A stretch of DNA of 64,000 nt from a virus, in the IMG/VR virus record IMGVR_UViG_3300023174_004581, positions 31,633 to 95,632 of that record; one strand, given 5' to 3'. How positions within the stretch are numbered: position 1 is the first letter of the stretch; every line of letters begins with the position of its first letter. The notes under the pieces are model-generated. The model was given only the letters and a program-made list of their open reading frames with translations, did not search any database and was not told the DNA's origin. The position numbers and the translations under genes are program-made. Positions 16,865 to 25,470 of this stretch are shown one piece after another.

Positions 16865-19800
16865 TTACGATTCTACTTGCTCAGGAGCAAACTCACGTGT
16901 GGACTTTTTCGTTTTTTTAACTTTCTTTTCTTCTACAGACGCATTTGTGAGGCTTTGACTTGATTTTGATTTTTTTATCTTTTTGACAGGTTTTTCCTCT
17001 TCTTGTTCAGGTACTACTTCATCAACTACTCTACGGCTTGATTTCCGTTTTTTCTTCTTCTGCGATAACTCGGTCTCTTCAGACGGCGTGGCCACAATAG
17101 TATTCACGGGCGGCGTATCATCTTCAACCGGTTCTTTGTTTTGAATCGCGTTCATGTATCGTGCCGCAATATCACTTAATGTTCTTGGTGAACTGAGTTT
17201 GATGGACTTCTGACTTGATGCGGATGTCGGTGATTGTACGAGCGGTGTAACAGCCGCTTTCGCATCCTCTTCTGTGCTAGACGACGATGATTTGCGATTT
17301 TGCGGCGGAATGTTGCGAGTGCCGCTCGATGTAAAGGCTCTGCGTCCATTACTATCGTCAATCGTAGCGGATGTCTTACCTGAAGCAATCTGAACCAGAT
17401 TCGGTGCGGATTTGTATTGTTGTAAGAATTTTAGAGAATTGAGAGCTATTTTTGCCGTGAGTGTACTCGGCTCCGCTGCCTTTATAGTCGCAGCAACCTC
17501 GTCTTGTTTTACTACACGCAACGACTGTTCCTTCCTCCATTGTGTTGCTAATGAGGCTACATCATTCGTAGGCCATGACTGTTTTGTGCCATCTTGGTTG
17601 AGCATAGGATGTTCATACGTTGTATACTCTCGTATAACCTTACTTTTACTCAGCGGAGTCGGTTTGACGTGCTTGTTTCTACGTCTTAAGAATAGTAAAG
17701 ATGCGGTCAGAACTCCAATCACCGCCAGAGATCCAAGAACCGCACCAATCGCTGTATTATTATTGGATGGTGGTGCTACATTGTTTTGGTTGATAACTGG
17801 CGGTGTATTTTCCAAAAGTGTACTTGCGATGACAGACGCATCCTCCGCACCCATGACAAGAATCTTATTTGTGATTTTAATAACAATAGACGACAGTTGC
17901 GAAATGCGTGTGTCCTCCCCAAGCATATTCGCCCATCCGCCTATTTGGCTCATTACAAAGTCTGTCGGTGGCATCAATCCGTCTGTTGACGCTTGATACA
18001 GGATATCTGAATAATTATATACCCCATTGTTATTTGCCGAGGTGAGTGGATCTGTGTAGCCCATATTGCTGCTTAAACTTTGTAGAATTGCGGCGACTTT
18101 GGCTGCGTAAGCAGATCCTAGACTTCCAACAATATTTGTTGCGTTGTCTATTACTGTTTGTAAAAGCCGGCCGGTCGGCGTACGTATACCAATCGTCATT
18201 GTAATTGCGACCGCTCTGTCTTTGCCTGGTGTGAAGACAACCGGATCGCTCAGCGATTGTGTGCTTGGATTTGCGGTGCTACAAACAGTGGGGGTTTGCT
18301 TCGTATTGCCTAAATAGGCCGACGATACTGTCAATGTATTGGACGGCTTATAGACAATATCCGTTGTAGAACTTGCGTATACATCCGCTGCTGCCGCACC
18401 CGAAATACACGCAATGCTGTTGCGTAGATAGGGCAGTGTGGACGTATTGAGAAGTGCGGACGCTGTTATACGAGAGCCCACTACAATGAAGGTTGTTGAT
18501 ACGGATAGTTGTGGGATTGGACTGGACGGACTCGGCATAACGAGTTTTGATGGAGACCGTGTTTGTGTGTAGGTTGTAGTGGACGTAACGGTCGCAGTGA
18601 TGGTCGCTGTACGTGTAGGTGTGGCGGTTTGTGATACAGGAGTTGCTGAAGGAGCCGTTGTCGCAGATAGAGTGGGCGACGGTGATGATGAATAGCTGTT
18701 TGAGGGGGATTCTGAAATAGATGTTGATATCGTGGTTGAAGGAGAGGACGAATACGTAGGAGTGCGTGTCTGTGTCTTTGTTTTCGACACCGATGCGGAT
18801 TCGGATACCGATGGGGAGCCCGTTCGAAGCGGCGTCCGTGTTGTGCTTACAGATTTAGCGGGTGATACACTTTCTGATTCAGTCTTTGTTGCAGAGGGGG
18901 ATTCCGTCATCGAATGCGTGCTACTGCGTGTTTCAGACCCTGATGCGGTCGTAGTCTTTGATTGTGATGATGACGCTGTAGATGTTTTTGTATCCGATGG
19001 CGTATCAGAGGTTGACGCAGTTTCCGAGCGGGTTACTGACATGCTAATTGAGTCACTACGTGATTGTGAGAGTGACGGTGTGTATGATTTTGAAACACTC
19101 GTGGATACGCTCGGCGTTTGAACAACAGTGCGTGAAGGCGAACCAGATGCGACTTCGCTACGGGATTGCGAAATGCTCACTGTGTCTGAGCGTGAAAGGG
19201 AGCGTGATAGTGTGGGAGAAACGCTCGTACTGACACTCTTTGTAAGCGTGCCGACCATACTAGACGTGACAGATGTGGTGCGTGTTTCGCTGGCCGTTTT
19301 TGTTTCAGAGGCGGTGCTTGTGCGTGACACTGATTCGCTCGCAGAATTACTGCGTGATTGCGACTGTGATGGTGTGTATGATTTTGAAACACTCGTGGAT
19401 ACACTCGGCGTTTGAACAATAGTGCGTGAAGGCGAACCAGATGCGACTTCGCTACGAGATTGCGAAATGCTCGCTGTGCCTGAGCGTGAAATGGAGCGTG
19501 AAAGCGTGGGAGAAACGCTCGTACTGACACTCTTTGTAAGCGTGCCAACCATACTAGACGTAGCAGACGTGGTGCGTGTTTCGCTCGCCGTTTTTGTTTC
19601 AGAGGCAGTGTTTGTGCGTGAGGAGGAACCAGATGCGACTTCGCTACGAGATTGCGAAATGCTCGCTGTGCCTGAGCGTGAAAGGGAGCGTGAAATCGTG
19701 GGAGAAACGCTCGTACTGACACTCTTTGTAAGCGTGCCAACCATACTAGACGTAGCAGACGTGGTGCGTGTTTCGCTCGCCGTTTTCGTTTCAGAGGCAG

Positions 19801-21124
19801 TGTTTGTACGTGAGGAGGAACCAGATGCGACTTCGCTACGGGATTGCGAAATGCTCGCTGTGCCTGAGCGTGAAAGGGAGCGTGATAGTGTGGGGTAAAC
19901 GCTTGTACTGACACTCTTTGTAAGCGTACCGACCATACTAGACGTAGCAGACGTGGTGCGTGTTTGGCTCGCCGTTTTTGTTTCAGAGGCAGTGTTTGTA
20001 CGTGTCTTGGACAGTGACGGTGTATCACTGCTCGACGGTGATGCGGAACGTGTATCTGATGCTGCGGCACCTACCCGTGATATAGATGATGTATACGACG
20101 CACTATTACTTCTTGTTGGAGTACTCGACTCAATTATAGATGGAGTAGTGCTTCGAGAACGTGATACAGACCCTGAGACTGTTTTCGTAACTGTAAGAGA
20201 TGCGGATAAACTATTGGACTGCGAACAACGGAATCCTACACATGATCTGGAAGGAGTGTTTGATATTGCTGACATATTTGTTGCGGTTGCTGTCTGTGTA
20301 CGAGTTATCGTTCGTGATGTTGATGGCGTAAGAGAGGTGCTTATTGACACCGATGGCGTAGCCGGTAAGGACTTGGATGCGGATAGACTCGACCCCGTCG
20401 ATATCGAGGTCGATGGAGAAGGAATTCTGGATATACTTGGAGATGCGGATACACTATTGGATTGTGAGCAGCGGAAGCCTACGCAAGAGGTTGACGCACT
20501 GGCGGAAAACCAAGTGCCGGACACTGTGCGACTTCTCGACACACTGCTTGTTATGGATTTCGTAGGTGTATCACTGCCAGACTGCGACCGACTGAGCCCG
20601 TATGAGACAGATGGAGAGGTAGACGGTGTAGGTATACGTGACCGTGTAGCAGATGCGGTTAGACTATTCGACTGTGAACAACGGAATCCTACACATGAAC
20701 TAGATGGGGTGTTTGATACTCCTGACATATTCGTTGCAGTTGTCGTCTGTGTGCGAGTTATCGTTCGAGATATTGATGGCGTAAGAGAGGTGCTTATCGA
20801 AACAGATGGCGTAGCCGGTAAGGACTTGGATGCGGATAGACTCGATCCTTTCGACATTGAGGTTGATGGAGAGGGGATTCTGGACACACTTCGAGATGCG
20901 GATACACTATTGGATTGTGAGCAGCGGAATCCTACACAAGAGGCTGACGCACTTGCGGAAAACCAAGTGCCGGACACTGTGCGACTTCTGGACACACTGC
21001 GAGACTGCGACCGACTAACCGATACAGATTTGCTTCTGCTGTAGGAGTTCGAGGATGATAAAGAGGGTGATTGCGACGCTGTGCCTATGAGCAGCAAACC
21101 CCAGAATAATGCCTTTAACATCAT
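16865..21124 (-). CDS. Giant Ser/Thr-rich repeat membrane protein, adhesin- or fibre-like
   Basis: About 1419 residues from the Met at 21124 (a longer TTG/other-start form to 21175 is less likely). It starts MMLKALFWGLLLIGTASQ, a signal peptide. Residues ~20-800 are almost only Ser, Thr, Arg, Lys, Ala and Val in tandem repeats, with four SCVGFRCSQSNS cassettes that could form disulfides; this part should be extended and heavily O-glycosylated. A folded domain with several Thr/Ser-rich strands follows, then one transmembrane helix (AIGAVLGSLAVIGVLTASLL) followed by LRRRNK, and a ~250-residue Lys/Ser-rich internal tail. A type I surface protein, possibly for host attachment. Frames on the other strand here are repeat shadows. 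Confidence 0.85.
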   Translation of the reverse strand: MMLKALFWGLLLIGTASQSPSLSSSNSYSRSKSVSVSRSQSRSVSRSRTVSGTWFSASASASCVGFRCSQSNSVSASRSVSRIPSPSTSMSKGSSLSASKSLPATPSVSISTSLTPSISRTITRTQTTTATNMSGVSNTPSSSCVGFRCSQSNSLTASATRSRIPTPSTSPSVSYGLSRSQSGSDTPTKSITSSVSRSRTVSGTWFSASASTSCVGFRCSQSNSVSASPSISRIPSPSTSISTGSSLSASKSLPATPSVSISTSLTPSTSRTITRTQTATATNMSAISNTPSRSCVGFRCSQSNSLSASLTVTKTVSGSVSRSRSTTPSIIESSTPTRSNSASYTSSISRVGAAASDTRSASPSSSDTPSLSKTRTNTASETKTASQTRTTSATSSMVGTLTKSVSTSVYPTLSRSLSRSGTASISQSRSEVASGSSSRTNTASETKTASETRTTSATSSMVGTLTKSVSTSVSPTISRSLSRSGTASISQSRSEVASGSSSRTNTASETKTASETRTTSATSSMVGTLTKSVSTSVSPTLSRSISRSGTASISQSRSEVASGSPSRTIVQTPSVSTSVSKSYTPSQSQSRSNSASESVSRTSTASETKTASETRTTSVTSSMVGTLTKSVSTSVSPTLSRSLSRSDTVSISQSRSEVASGSPSRTVVQTPSVSTSVSKSYTPSLSQSRSDSISMSVTRSETASTSDTPSDTKTSTASSSQSKTTTASGSETRSSTHSMTESPSATKTESESVSPAKSVSTTRTPLRTGSPSVSESASVSKTKTQTRTPTYSSSPSTTISTSISESPSNSYSSSPSPTLSATTAPSATPVSQTATPTRTATITATVTSTTTYTQTRSPSKLVMPSPSSPIPQLSVSTTFIVVGSRITASALLNTSTLPYLRNSIACISGAAAADVYASSTTDIVYKPSNTLTVSSAYLGNTKQTPTVCSTANPSTQSLSDPVVFTPGKDRAVAITMTIGIRTPTGRLLQTVIDNATNIVGSLGSAYAAKVAAILQSLSSNMGYTDPLTSANNNGVYNYSDILYQASTDGLMPPTDFVMSQIGGWANMLGEDTRISQLSSIVIKITNKILVMGAEDASVIASTLLENTPPVINQNNVAPPSNNNTAIGAVLGSLAVIGVLTASLLFLRRRNKHVKPTPLSKSKVIREYTTYEHPMLNQDGTKQSWPTNDVASLATQWRKEQSLRVVKQDEVAATIKAAEPSTLTAKIALNSLKFLQQYKSAPNLVQIASGKTSATIDDSNGRRAFTSSGTRNIPPQNRKSSSSSTEEDAKAAVTPLVQSPTSASSQKSIKLSSPRTLSDIAARYMNAIQNKEPVEDDTPPVNTIVATPSEETELSQKKKKRKSSRRVVDEVVPEQEEEKPVKKIKKSKSSQSLTNASVEEKKVKKTKKSTREFAPEQVES
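19230..20000 (-). repeat. Tandem 192-bp coding repeats inside the Ser/Thr-rich gene
   Basis: At least three adjacent near-identical copies spaced exactly 192 bp (for example GAACCAG at 19434, 19626 and near 19818), coding a 64-residue unit with SASETKTAS-, MVGTLTKSVSTS- and SQSRSEVASGS-type segments. A further copy toward 19140 is displaced by an extra ~102 bp. Confidence 0.85.
20090..21030 (-). repeat. 453-bp coding duplication inside the Ser/Thr-rich gene
   Basis: The segment with GTGCCGGACACTGTGCGAC near 20514 recurs near 20967, an offset of 453 bp (151 residues). Each unit codes one TVSGTWFSAS block and two CVGFRCSQSNS cassettes. Confidence 0.8.
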
Positions 21125-21231
21125 TGTACACGAAACAACTTTTAAAATAATTATAACAAAACGCAGAGTTATCAAATTTTACGCTTTGGGTTTGAATTAG
21201 AAAACAAAAATAAAATATGTATTTGGTGTAA

Positions 21232-21447
21232 TTATACAACACATACAACTCCGCATCCGTTACACATCTCACAGGTTGCCATATTCTTTGAATTGTGTTT
21301 GAGCCAATTCTGAAATGCCTTCATTCGACCGGCTGTCTCCATCTGTTTCAGAATCCAATTACAATACGCAACATCAGTTCGTTTGACTTCTTCGTATGTT
21401 TTTCCTGTATATTTACCAAAACTTATCACAGTGCTTGGCGGCTCCAT
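21232..21447 (-). CDS. Small protein related to DUF3820-type domains with Cys-rich end
   Basis: 71 residues from the ATG at 21447. VISFGKYTGKTYEEVKRTDV and YCNWILKQ match the short FGKYKGK-x-(5)-D-x-YC-x-W module found at the ends of some exonucleases and as stand-alone DUF3820 proteins. The C-terminus CEMCNGCGVVCVV has a CxxC-x2-C cluster that may bind zinc. The frame is open to 21576, but only with a non-ATG start, so I take the ATG directly before the recognised domain. A nucleic-acid binding role is plausible but not shown. Confidence 0.7.
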   Translation of the reverse strand: MEPPSTVISFGKYTGKTYEEVKRTDVAYCNWILKQMETAGRMKAFQNWLKHNSKNMATCEMCNGCGVVCVV

Positions 21448-21533
21448 AGTATTAGCCGGATGGCGAATGACTTGATGCGATATAAAATATATGGGAATGT
21501 CAAATTTTGTATTATTTAATTTATTGCTGAGAA

Positions 21534-21541
21534 AAAATTGA
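21534..21541 (+). promoter_or_regulatory. AAAATTGA early promoter
   Basis: 55 bp before the ATG at 21597. Confidence 0.75.
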
Positions 21542-21596
21542 ATACTGGAAGGAAACTGTATACATATGTCGAGCATTTCTTTCCTTTCTTACAACT

Positions 21597-22082
21597 ATGT
21601 CTTCCGCTCTTTTCTTTTCCGCAATTCCTTTCGTAATGAACATGTTAGGTGATCGTTTTGATATGGCTGATGTTCGAGCCACTATACTTCAAGCACGCAA
21701 AGAGAAGCGTGCTATACAGATGCCGTTCTGTAGCTTTGATTGGGATTCACAGATTCAGAGAACTGTGGGTGCGGATTGTGGCACGTATATTTATGTGCGG
21801 GACGTAGTGGAGTTGCCGGAATTTCGTGCTCGTCTCGGCAATGTTCTTAGCAAACGTGGGAAGCATAAATGTACTGTGCTTCCCTTTATACGGGATCGCA
21901 AGGTTCTCAAAGATGAGGATGTTGTCTATGATGATGCGTTGGTGTTGGTGATCTTTGAACCATGGAACGATACACATACGGTAACTCCTGGTGCGTGTAT
22001 TCTACGCGGAAACAAGAGTGATAAAGAACACGTACGGGACAAGCGTGGAGTATGCTGGTATTGCGGGGGATTTGAGGGCTAG
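21597..22082 (+). CDS. Unknown protein, early-type promoter
   Basis: A 161-residue soluble protein with no motif I recognise. It has a hydrophobic N-terminus (SALFFSAIPFVMNMLG), a central VGADCGTYIYVRDVVELPEF and a strand-rich DDALVLVIFEPWNDTHTV, ending in RDKRGVCWYCGGFEG, whose CWYC could be a metal- or redox-active CxxC pair. It follows an AAAATTGA box, so early expression is likely. It is the first of five consecutive plus-strand genes (21597-24062). Confidence 0.7.
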   Translation: MSSALFFSAIPFVMNMLGDRFDMADVRATILQARKEKRAIQMPFCSFDWDSQIQRTVGADCGTYIYVRDVVELPEFRARLGNVLSKRGKHKCTVLPFIRDRKVLKDEDVVYDDALVLVIFEPWNDTHTVTPGACILRGNKSDKEHVRDKRGVCWYCGGFEG

Positions 22083-22166
22083 TGCGCACATCATACTTTA
22101 TTTACAGTGGTTTCAAGCGTGTTAGCAAAAAAATGACTTCCTGTACTTCTAACAATTCATTCTCAA

Positions 22167-22559
22167 ATGTCCGCCTCTCGTATTATGTTTCAGCGTATGG
22201 GCGGCATGATAGAAAAGCAGATGTATCCTGCGATTCTGCTACAGATTGAACGGCGTGAGAACGACGTGCGACGGCTTCTTCTCTCTACGCCTACACGCCA
22301 CTACTGCGAACACTTTCTGCCGATTCCGTCGCCAGCAGAAGCCTACGATACGCAATGGATATCACTTGTTCGTGGTCTTAATGAAGCAATCCGTATGAAT
22401 CAGCGGACAGTCCATATTCAGATGGATAATGAAGAGATTGTAAAGGAGATTCTAAAGGGGGAACTGCGTCTGGACAGTGTAAATGCGAAGTATCATTATT
22501 TGATGCTTATGGATTCTATTCGTAAAACGGAATGGAGTGGGATACGGGTTATGAATTAG
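22167..22559 (+). CDS. Unknown small helical protein
   Basis: 130 residues, mostly helical by composition, with MIEKQMYPAILLQIERREND near the start, IPSPAEAYDTQWISLVRGLN in the middle and EEIVKEILKGEL near residue 92. No family recognised. It lies 84 bp after the preceding gene in the same direction, without an AAAATTGA box between them. Confidence 0.65.
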   Translation: MSASRIMFQRMGGMIEKQMYPAILLQIERRENDVRRLLLSTPTRHYCEHFLPIPSPAEAYDTQWISLVRGLNEAIRMNQRTVHIQMDNEEIVKEILKGELRLDSVNAKYHYLMLMDSIRKTEWSGIRVMN

Positions 22560-22595
22560 GCGTGCCGTTAAAATAGTATGTCTAAATAGGATGAC

Positions 22596-22970
22596 ATGGA
22601 AAACAGCATAATAGGCTATGCTGCCGCCACAACCTCAGTTTTTGCGTTCGGTATACAATTTGTACATACATTACGTAGCGGCACAACGCTAGGATTGAGT
22701 TTTTCACGAACGGTGCTGGACAGTTTGAGTTTACTTCTTTGGGTAGTTTACGCAACTAGAATAGAGGATCTTCCCCTTCTAATTGCGACAGCGTTCGAAT
22801 TTATTACGAGTTTGTGCGTTTGTGTACTTATTGTGCGGGATAGGTATCAAGTATGGTTCTTTGTGAAAAAAGATACACCTGCGATGAGTCTATCTCCGTC
22901 AAGCACCCCCGAATCTATCACCATCGATGTTTTGCCGATTCGTCGTATTGAACGCCGCAATTCTATTTGA
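22596..22970 (+). CDS. SemiSWEET / PQ-loop type small transporter
   Basis: 124 residues with three hydrophobic helices: about 5-24 (IGYAAATTSVFAFGIQFVHT), 34-53 and 58-79 (LPLLIATAFEFITSLCVCVL). The first helix ends in IQFVHTLRSGTTLGLS, which matches the PQ-x(2)-KT-x(4)-T-x-G-(IL)-S loop of SemiSWEET and PQ-loop proteins, and helix 2 contains LLLWVVYATRIEDLP like the LLW-x(2)-YG-x(5)-LP signature. Bacterial SemiSWEETs are three-helix sugar transporters that dimerise. A ~40-residue polar tail follows. The substrate is unknown; sugar is the family expectation. Confidence 0.75.
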   Translation: MENSIIGYAAATTSVFAFGIQFVHTLRSGTTLGLSFSRTVLDSLSLLLWVVYATRIEDLPLLIATAFEFITSLCVCVLIVRDRYQVWFFVKKDTPAMSLSPSSTPESITIDVLPIRRIERRNSI

Positions 22971-23006
22971 ATTGGACGATTATTTTTCACTTGCCTGTGT
23001 ATACAA

Positions 23007-23216
23007 ATGCCAGTTCTTACACGCACGATGAAGGTTGCGTTTAATGCGAAGATGAAGATTGTGAGAGCAGAGGAAGAAAAGGTTCGTGCAGCTACGCGTA
23101 AACTCGCAAAGGCAGAGGCGGACGCAAAGAAGGCTAAGGCAAAGATGCTTACACAGCTCAAGACCAAAATCACGAAGAAGCAAATTAAGAAGGTCAAGGG
23201 TGGTGCTTTCTGGTAA
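23007..23216 (+). CDS. Small Lys/Ala-rich coiled-coil protein
   Basis: 69 residues, very basic. From residue 15 to 55 a continuous amphipathic helix of Lys, Arg, Ala and Glu (VRAEEEKVRAATRKLAKAEA) is expected, then KKQIKKVKGGAFW. Its charge suggests nucleic-acid binding or a virion core role; this is inference. It is placed 36 bp after the SemiSWEET-like gene in the same direction. Confidence 0.65.
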   Translation: MPVLTRTMKVAFNAKMKIVRAEEEKVRAATRKLAKAEADAKKAKAKMLTQLKTKITKKQIKKVKGGAFW

Positions 23217-23261
23217 TACTAACTATCAAATCTGAATAACATCGCATGTTTACTATAATAA

Positions 23262-23269
23262 AAAATTGA
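23262..23269 (+). promoter_or_regulatory. AAAATTGA early promoter
   Basis: 31 bp before the ATG at 23301; it supports that ATG over an upstream in-frame GTG at 23289. Confidence 0.8.
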
Positions 23270-23300
23270 ATGATATGTGAACTAAACAGTGTATTATAAA

Positions 23301-24062
23301 ATGGCTACGAAAGAAACGATTCCTACAAAATTCAAAGATGATGTTTGGCATCGCAAATTTAAAGACAATACTGTTGGATTGTGTTGTTGCTGTATGAAGG
23401 AAACAATACACAACACATCATTTTCATGCGGTCACATTCGTGCGGAAGCAAAAGGTGGCGAATTACATATTCTAAATATGTTGCCTATATGTCATACATG
23501 TAATCAACATATGGGTCAAGTGTATATGCCATATTATGTCGACAAACACTTTAAACGAGATTTATTTTGTGAAATGGATTCTGAAATGATACCATATCAA
23601 CGCAAAATGAAGAATGTTGTTGATTATGATATTAGTGTGAAGAAAGGTGCTGGTGAAACACCCAAGGCATTTGTAGAACCGATTGAACCTGTATTTGAGT
23701 ATTTAATTAGAATTGGTTATATCAATCCTAATTGGACAGAGGACTCATACAAAGAATATGAGTCAAAAAATAGAACCGGTGGCGGCGAAAAAACAAAGCA
23801 TATTCTAACGAATGTGAATATAAACGGGGTTATTTGGAAAGAGATATATATCTCATATATGCGAACTATTGTAGAGATGACATTCAGATTTACTCGAGCA
23901 TCAATGGAGGATTTTCCAGAATACTATTGGTCAGGATGGATTTATCTTGGGAAATGTAAGTCGTGGAGAAAGTTAACAAATTATCCAATTTACATAGATC
24001 GCTATCAAAATTGGGATGTATCGTTGGTTTCTGAGCCGCATCCCGCTACTCCTAAGGAGTAG
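23301..24062 (+). CDS. HNH endonuclease-like protein
   Basis: 253 residues. The nuclease core is at about 25-75: CCCCMKETIHNTSFSCGHIR gives the zinc cysteines and the catalytic His, then GELHILNMLPICHTCNQHMG with Asn and the second CxxC plus N and H, the standard treble-clef HNH arrangement. The rest (80-253) is Tyr/Trp-rich and unknown. No methyltransferase lies beside it, so it may be a free-standing mobile or host-DNA-degrading nuclease rather than a restriction enzyme. It overlaps the next gene's end by 11 bp, tail to tail. Confidence 0.75.
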   Translation: MATKETIPTKFKDDVWHRKFKDNTVGLCCCCMKETIHNTSFSCGHIRAEAKGGELHILNMLPICHTCNQHMGQVYMPYYVDKHFKRDLFCEMDSEMIPYQRKMKNVVDYDISVKKGAGETPKAFVEPIEPVFEYLIRIGYINPNWTEDSYKEYESKNRTGGGEKTKHILTNVNINGVIWKEIYISYMRTIVEMTFRFTRASMEDFPEYYWSGWIYLGKCKSWRKLTNYPIYIDRYQNWDVSLVSEPHPATPKE

Positions 24063-24270
24063 ACTTGGCGGTATCAGACGATTCACGTAAGTCACGAATC
24101 ATCCCTTCCAACTTATATAATTGTTCAAGATACTTGTTGGGTTTTGCTTTGATCTTCGCAGCAATAATGCCCTTAATATCCTGTGCGCTAAATGGTGTAA
24201 ATGTATTATTCACAGCATTCAGAGTCACTAAGATATCCAATAACTGTCCGTACAATTCTTTATCGGCCAT
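24052..24270 (-). CDS. Small helical protein, early promoter
   Basis: 72 residues, helical, with YGQLLDILVTLNAVNNTF and KYLEQLYKLEGMIRDLRES. It has no recognised domain. An AAAATTGA box 29 bp before the ATG supports it as a true early gene in spite of its size. Confidence 0.65.
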   Translation of the reverse strand: MADKELYGQLLDILVTLNAVNNTFTPFSAQDIKGIIAAKIKAKPNKYLEQLYKLEGMIRDLRESSDTAKSTP

Positions 24271-24299
24271 TTACCTTCAATACGAATCGTATGAAAATG

Positions 24300-24307
24300 T
24301 CAATTTT
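24300..24307 (-). promoter_or_regulatory. AAAATTGA early promoter
   Basis: Minus strand, 29 bp before the ATG at 24270. Confidence 0.8.
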
Positions 24308-24351
24308 TCGTCACCTTACTTTTTGGTTGCCGGTGCGCACCTTTTTGTGTT

Positions 24352-24735
24352 TTACATAATAGTCTGTTTAATAGTTACCTTAATTTCGTAAAGGAAATAT
24401 GGGTCACCCTTTTCCCGTTCTGGATCTCCACCAGCGTATGTATAGGCCCCTTCGACCTGGAAGTCTGGAAACAGACTGGCAATCTTCGGCAAAGCAATCT
24501 CATTGACCTTCTTATAGGATGAGGTCCTAAAATTGTAAACGGTATAAGAATACGACTTCTTTGTTGGATTTTCTGTGATATCCTTTAGAATACTCGTATA
24601 GACACTATACACAAGAGATGTAGATTCACGAATTTCCCAACACTTGTCATGCCAGGTCGTGTGTATACAAGGATGTTTGTTGAAACAAGTCATAGCTAGG
24701 TCTTGTAGTGTGAAGGGCTTGAGTTCAGTCGTCAT
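24352..24735 (-). CDS. Unknown protein, early promoter
   Basis: 127 residues with an aromatic and Cys-containing N-terminal half (AMTCFNKHPCIHTTWHDKCW) and a strand-rich middle (KKSYSYTVYNFRTSSYKKVN). I do not recognise it. It has an AAAATTGA box 55 bp upstream and a 12-bp hairpin in the expected 5' untranslated region. Confidence 0.65.
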   Translation of the reverse strand: MTTELKPFTLQDLAMTCFNKHPCIHTTWHDKCWEIRESTSLVYSVYTSILKDITENPTKKSYSYTVYNFRTSSYKKVNEIALPKIASLFPDFQVEGAYTYAGGDPEREKGDPYFLYEIKVTIKQTIM

Positions 24736-24742
24736 CTTGTAA

Positions 24743-24783
24743 TTAATCTATCCGCTGGTTATGCCAATCATCGGATAGATTAA
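24743..24783 (-). repeat. 12-bp stem hairpin in a 5' untranslated region
   Basis: TTAATCTATCCG (24743-24754) is exactly complementary to CGGATAGATTAA (24772-24783) with a 17-nt loop, between the early promoter and the ATG at 24735. The rest of 24784-24982 shows nothing but the promoter. Confidence 0.7.
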
Positions 24784-24790
24784 TATAATA

Positions 24791-24798
24791 TCAATTTT
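24791..24798 (-). promoter_or_regulatory. AAAATTGA early promoter
   Basis: Minus strand, 55 bp before the ATG at 24735. Confidence 0.75.
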
Positions 24799-24982
24799 TA
24801 TTCGTTTTTCTTTTTGTATAGACTTGATATAAAATCTTATGAAAAACTTCTCAAATTAGATTCTGGCACCGTCTAGATTGGCCGAGATTATGTTTAATTT
24901 GGTGGACTGATAGGGATATGCGAAATGATTGAAAAATTGAAGCGTCTTTATAACAAAGATTCAGTGTTGAGCATTCGTACAA

Positions 24983-25420
24983 ATGTCCTTTCCTGGTTTT
25001 ACTTCTTCTTATTTTAATATACATTCCATTCTTACGCATCCTGCTAACGCCGATGACATTACGCAGGAAGCGATGCGGCGTATTGCTGATAAGAGGCACG
25101 ATACTGCAAACGCAGCACATGAAAAGGCGGTTCTTGATGCTATGCGTAGGCTTGAATATCAGGCACTTACAAAGTGTGCTCACGGTCATCCCTCGGATGA
25201 GCGTCAGTGGACGGAATTTCAACGTCAGTATAATTCGGAATTCTTGAAGACAAACTATTGGCTTGGTGTGCTACATACTAAACAACTATGTAGCAAGTGC
25301 GTGGAGGAGGAGCGTGAGCGAGAGAGGAATGAAATATGTCGTGTTGCTGAGATAGCGTTCATGGAGCGACAAATTGCCGAACTTCAATCCAAAATTGCTG
25401 TGTTGAAGCGGTGTGCTTAA
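24983..25420 (+). CDS. Unknown Cys/His-containing coiled-coil protein
   Basis: 145 residues. The middle has CAHGHPSDERQW and CSKCVEEERERER, which may form one zinc site, and the end is a clear coiled coil (AEIAFMERQIAELQSKIAVL). A somewhat similar layout of zinc-like Cys/His plus long helices occurs in the gene at 35574-36107, but with the order reversed. No family name can be given. Confidence 0.65.
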   Translation: MSFPGFTSSYFNIHSILTHPANADDITQEAMRRIADKRHDTANAAHEKAVLDAMRRLEYQALTKCAHGHPSDERQWTEFQRQYNSEFLKTNYWLGVLHTKQLCSKCVEEERERERNEICRVAEIAFMERQIAELQSKIAVLKRCA

Positions 25421-25470
25421 CAACCCAACTATTTCATACCCATATGGATTTAAAATGAGTGTTTTTATAT

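Noticed and set aside
18732-21044. Long open frames on the plus strand opposite the Ser/Thr-rich gene (Asp/Val/Leu-rich products) and a His/Arg-rich frame at 19177-20070
   Set aside because: They are by-products of the repeat codons of the real minus-strand gene; composition follows the antisense of Ser/Thr/Arg codons and they have no independent start signals.
23301-24062. A third restriction-modification unit around the HNH nuclease
   Set aside because: No methyltransferase gene is adjacent; the neighbours are small unknown genes.
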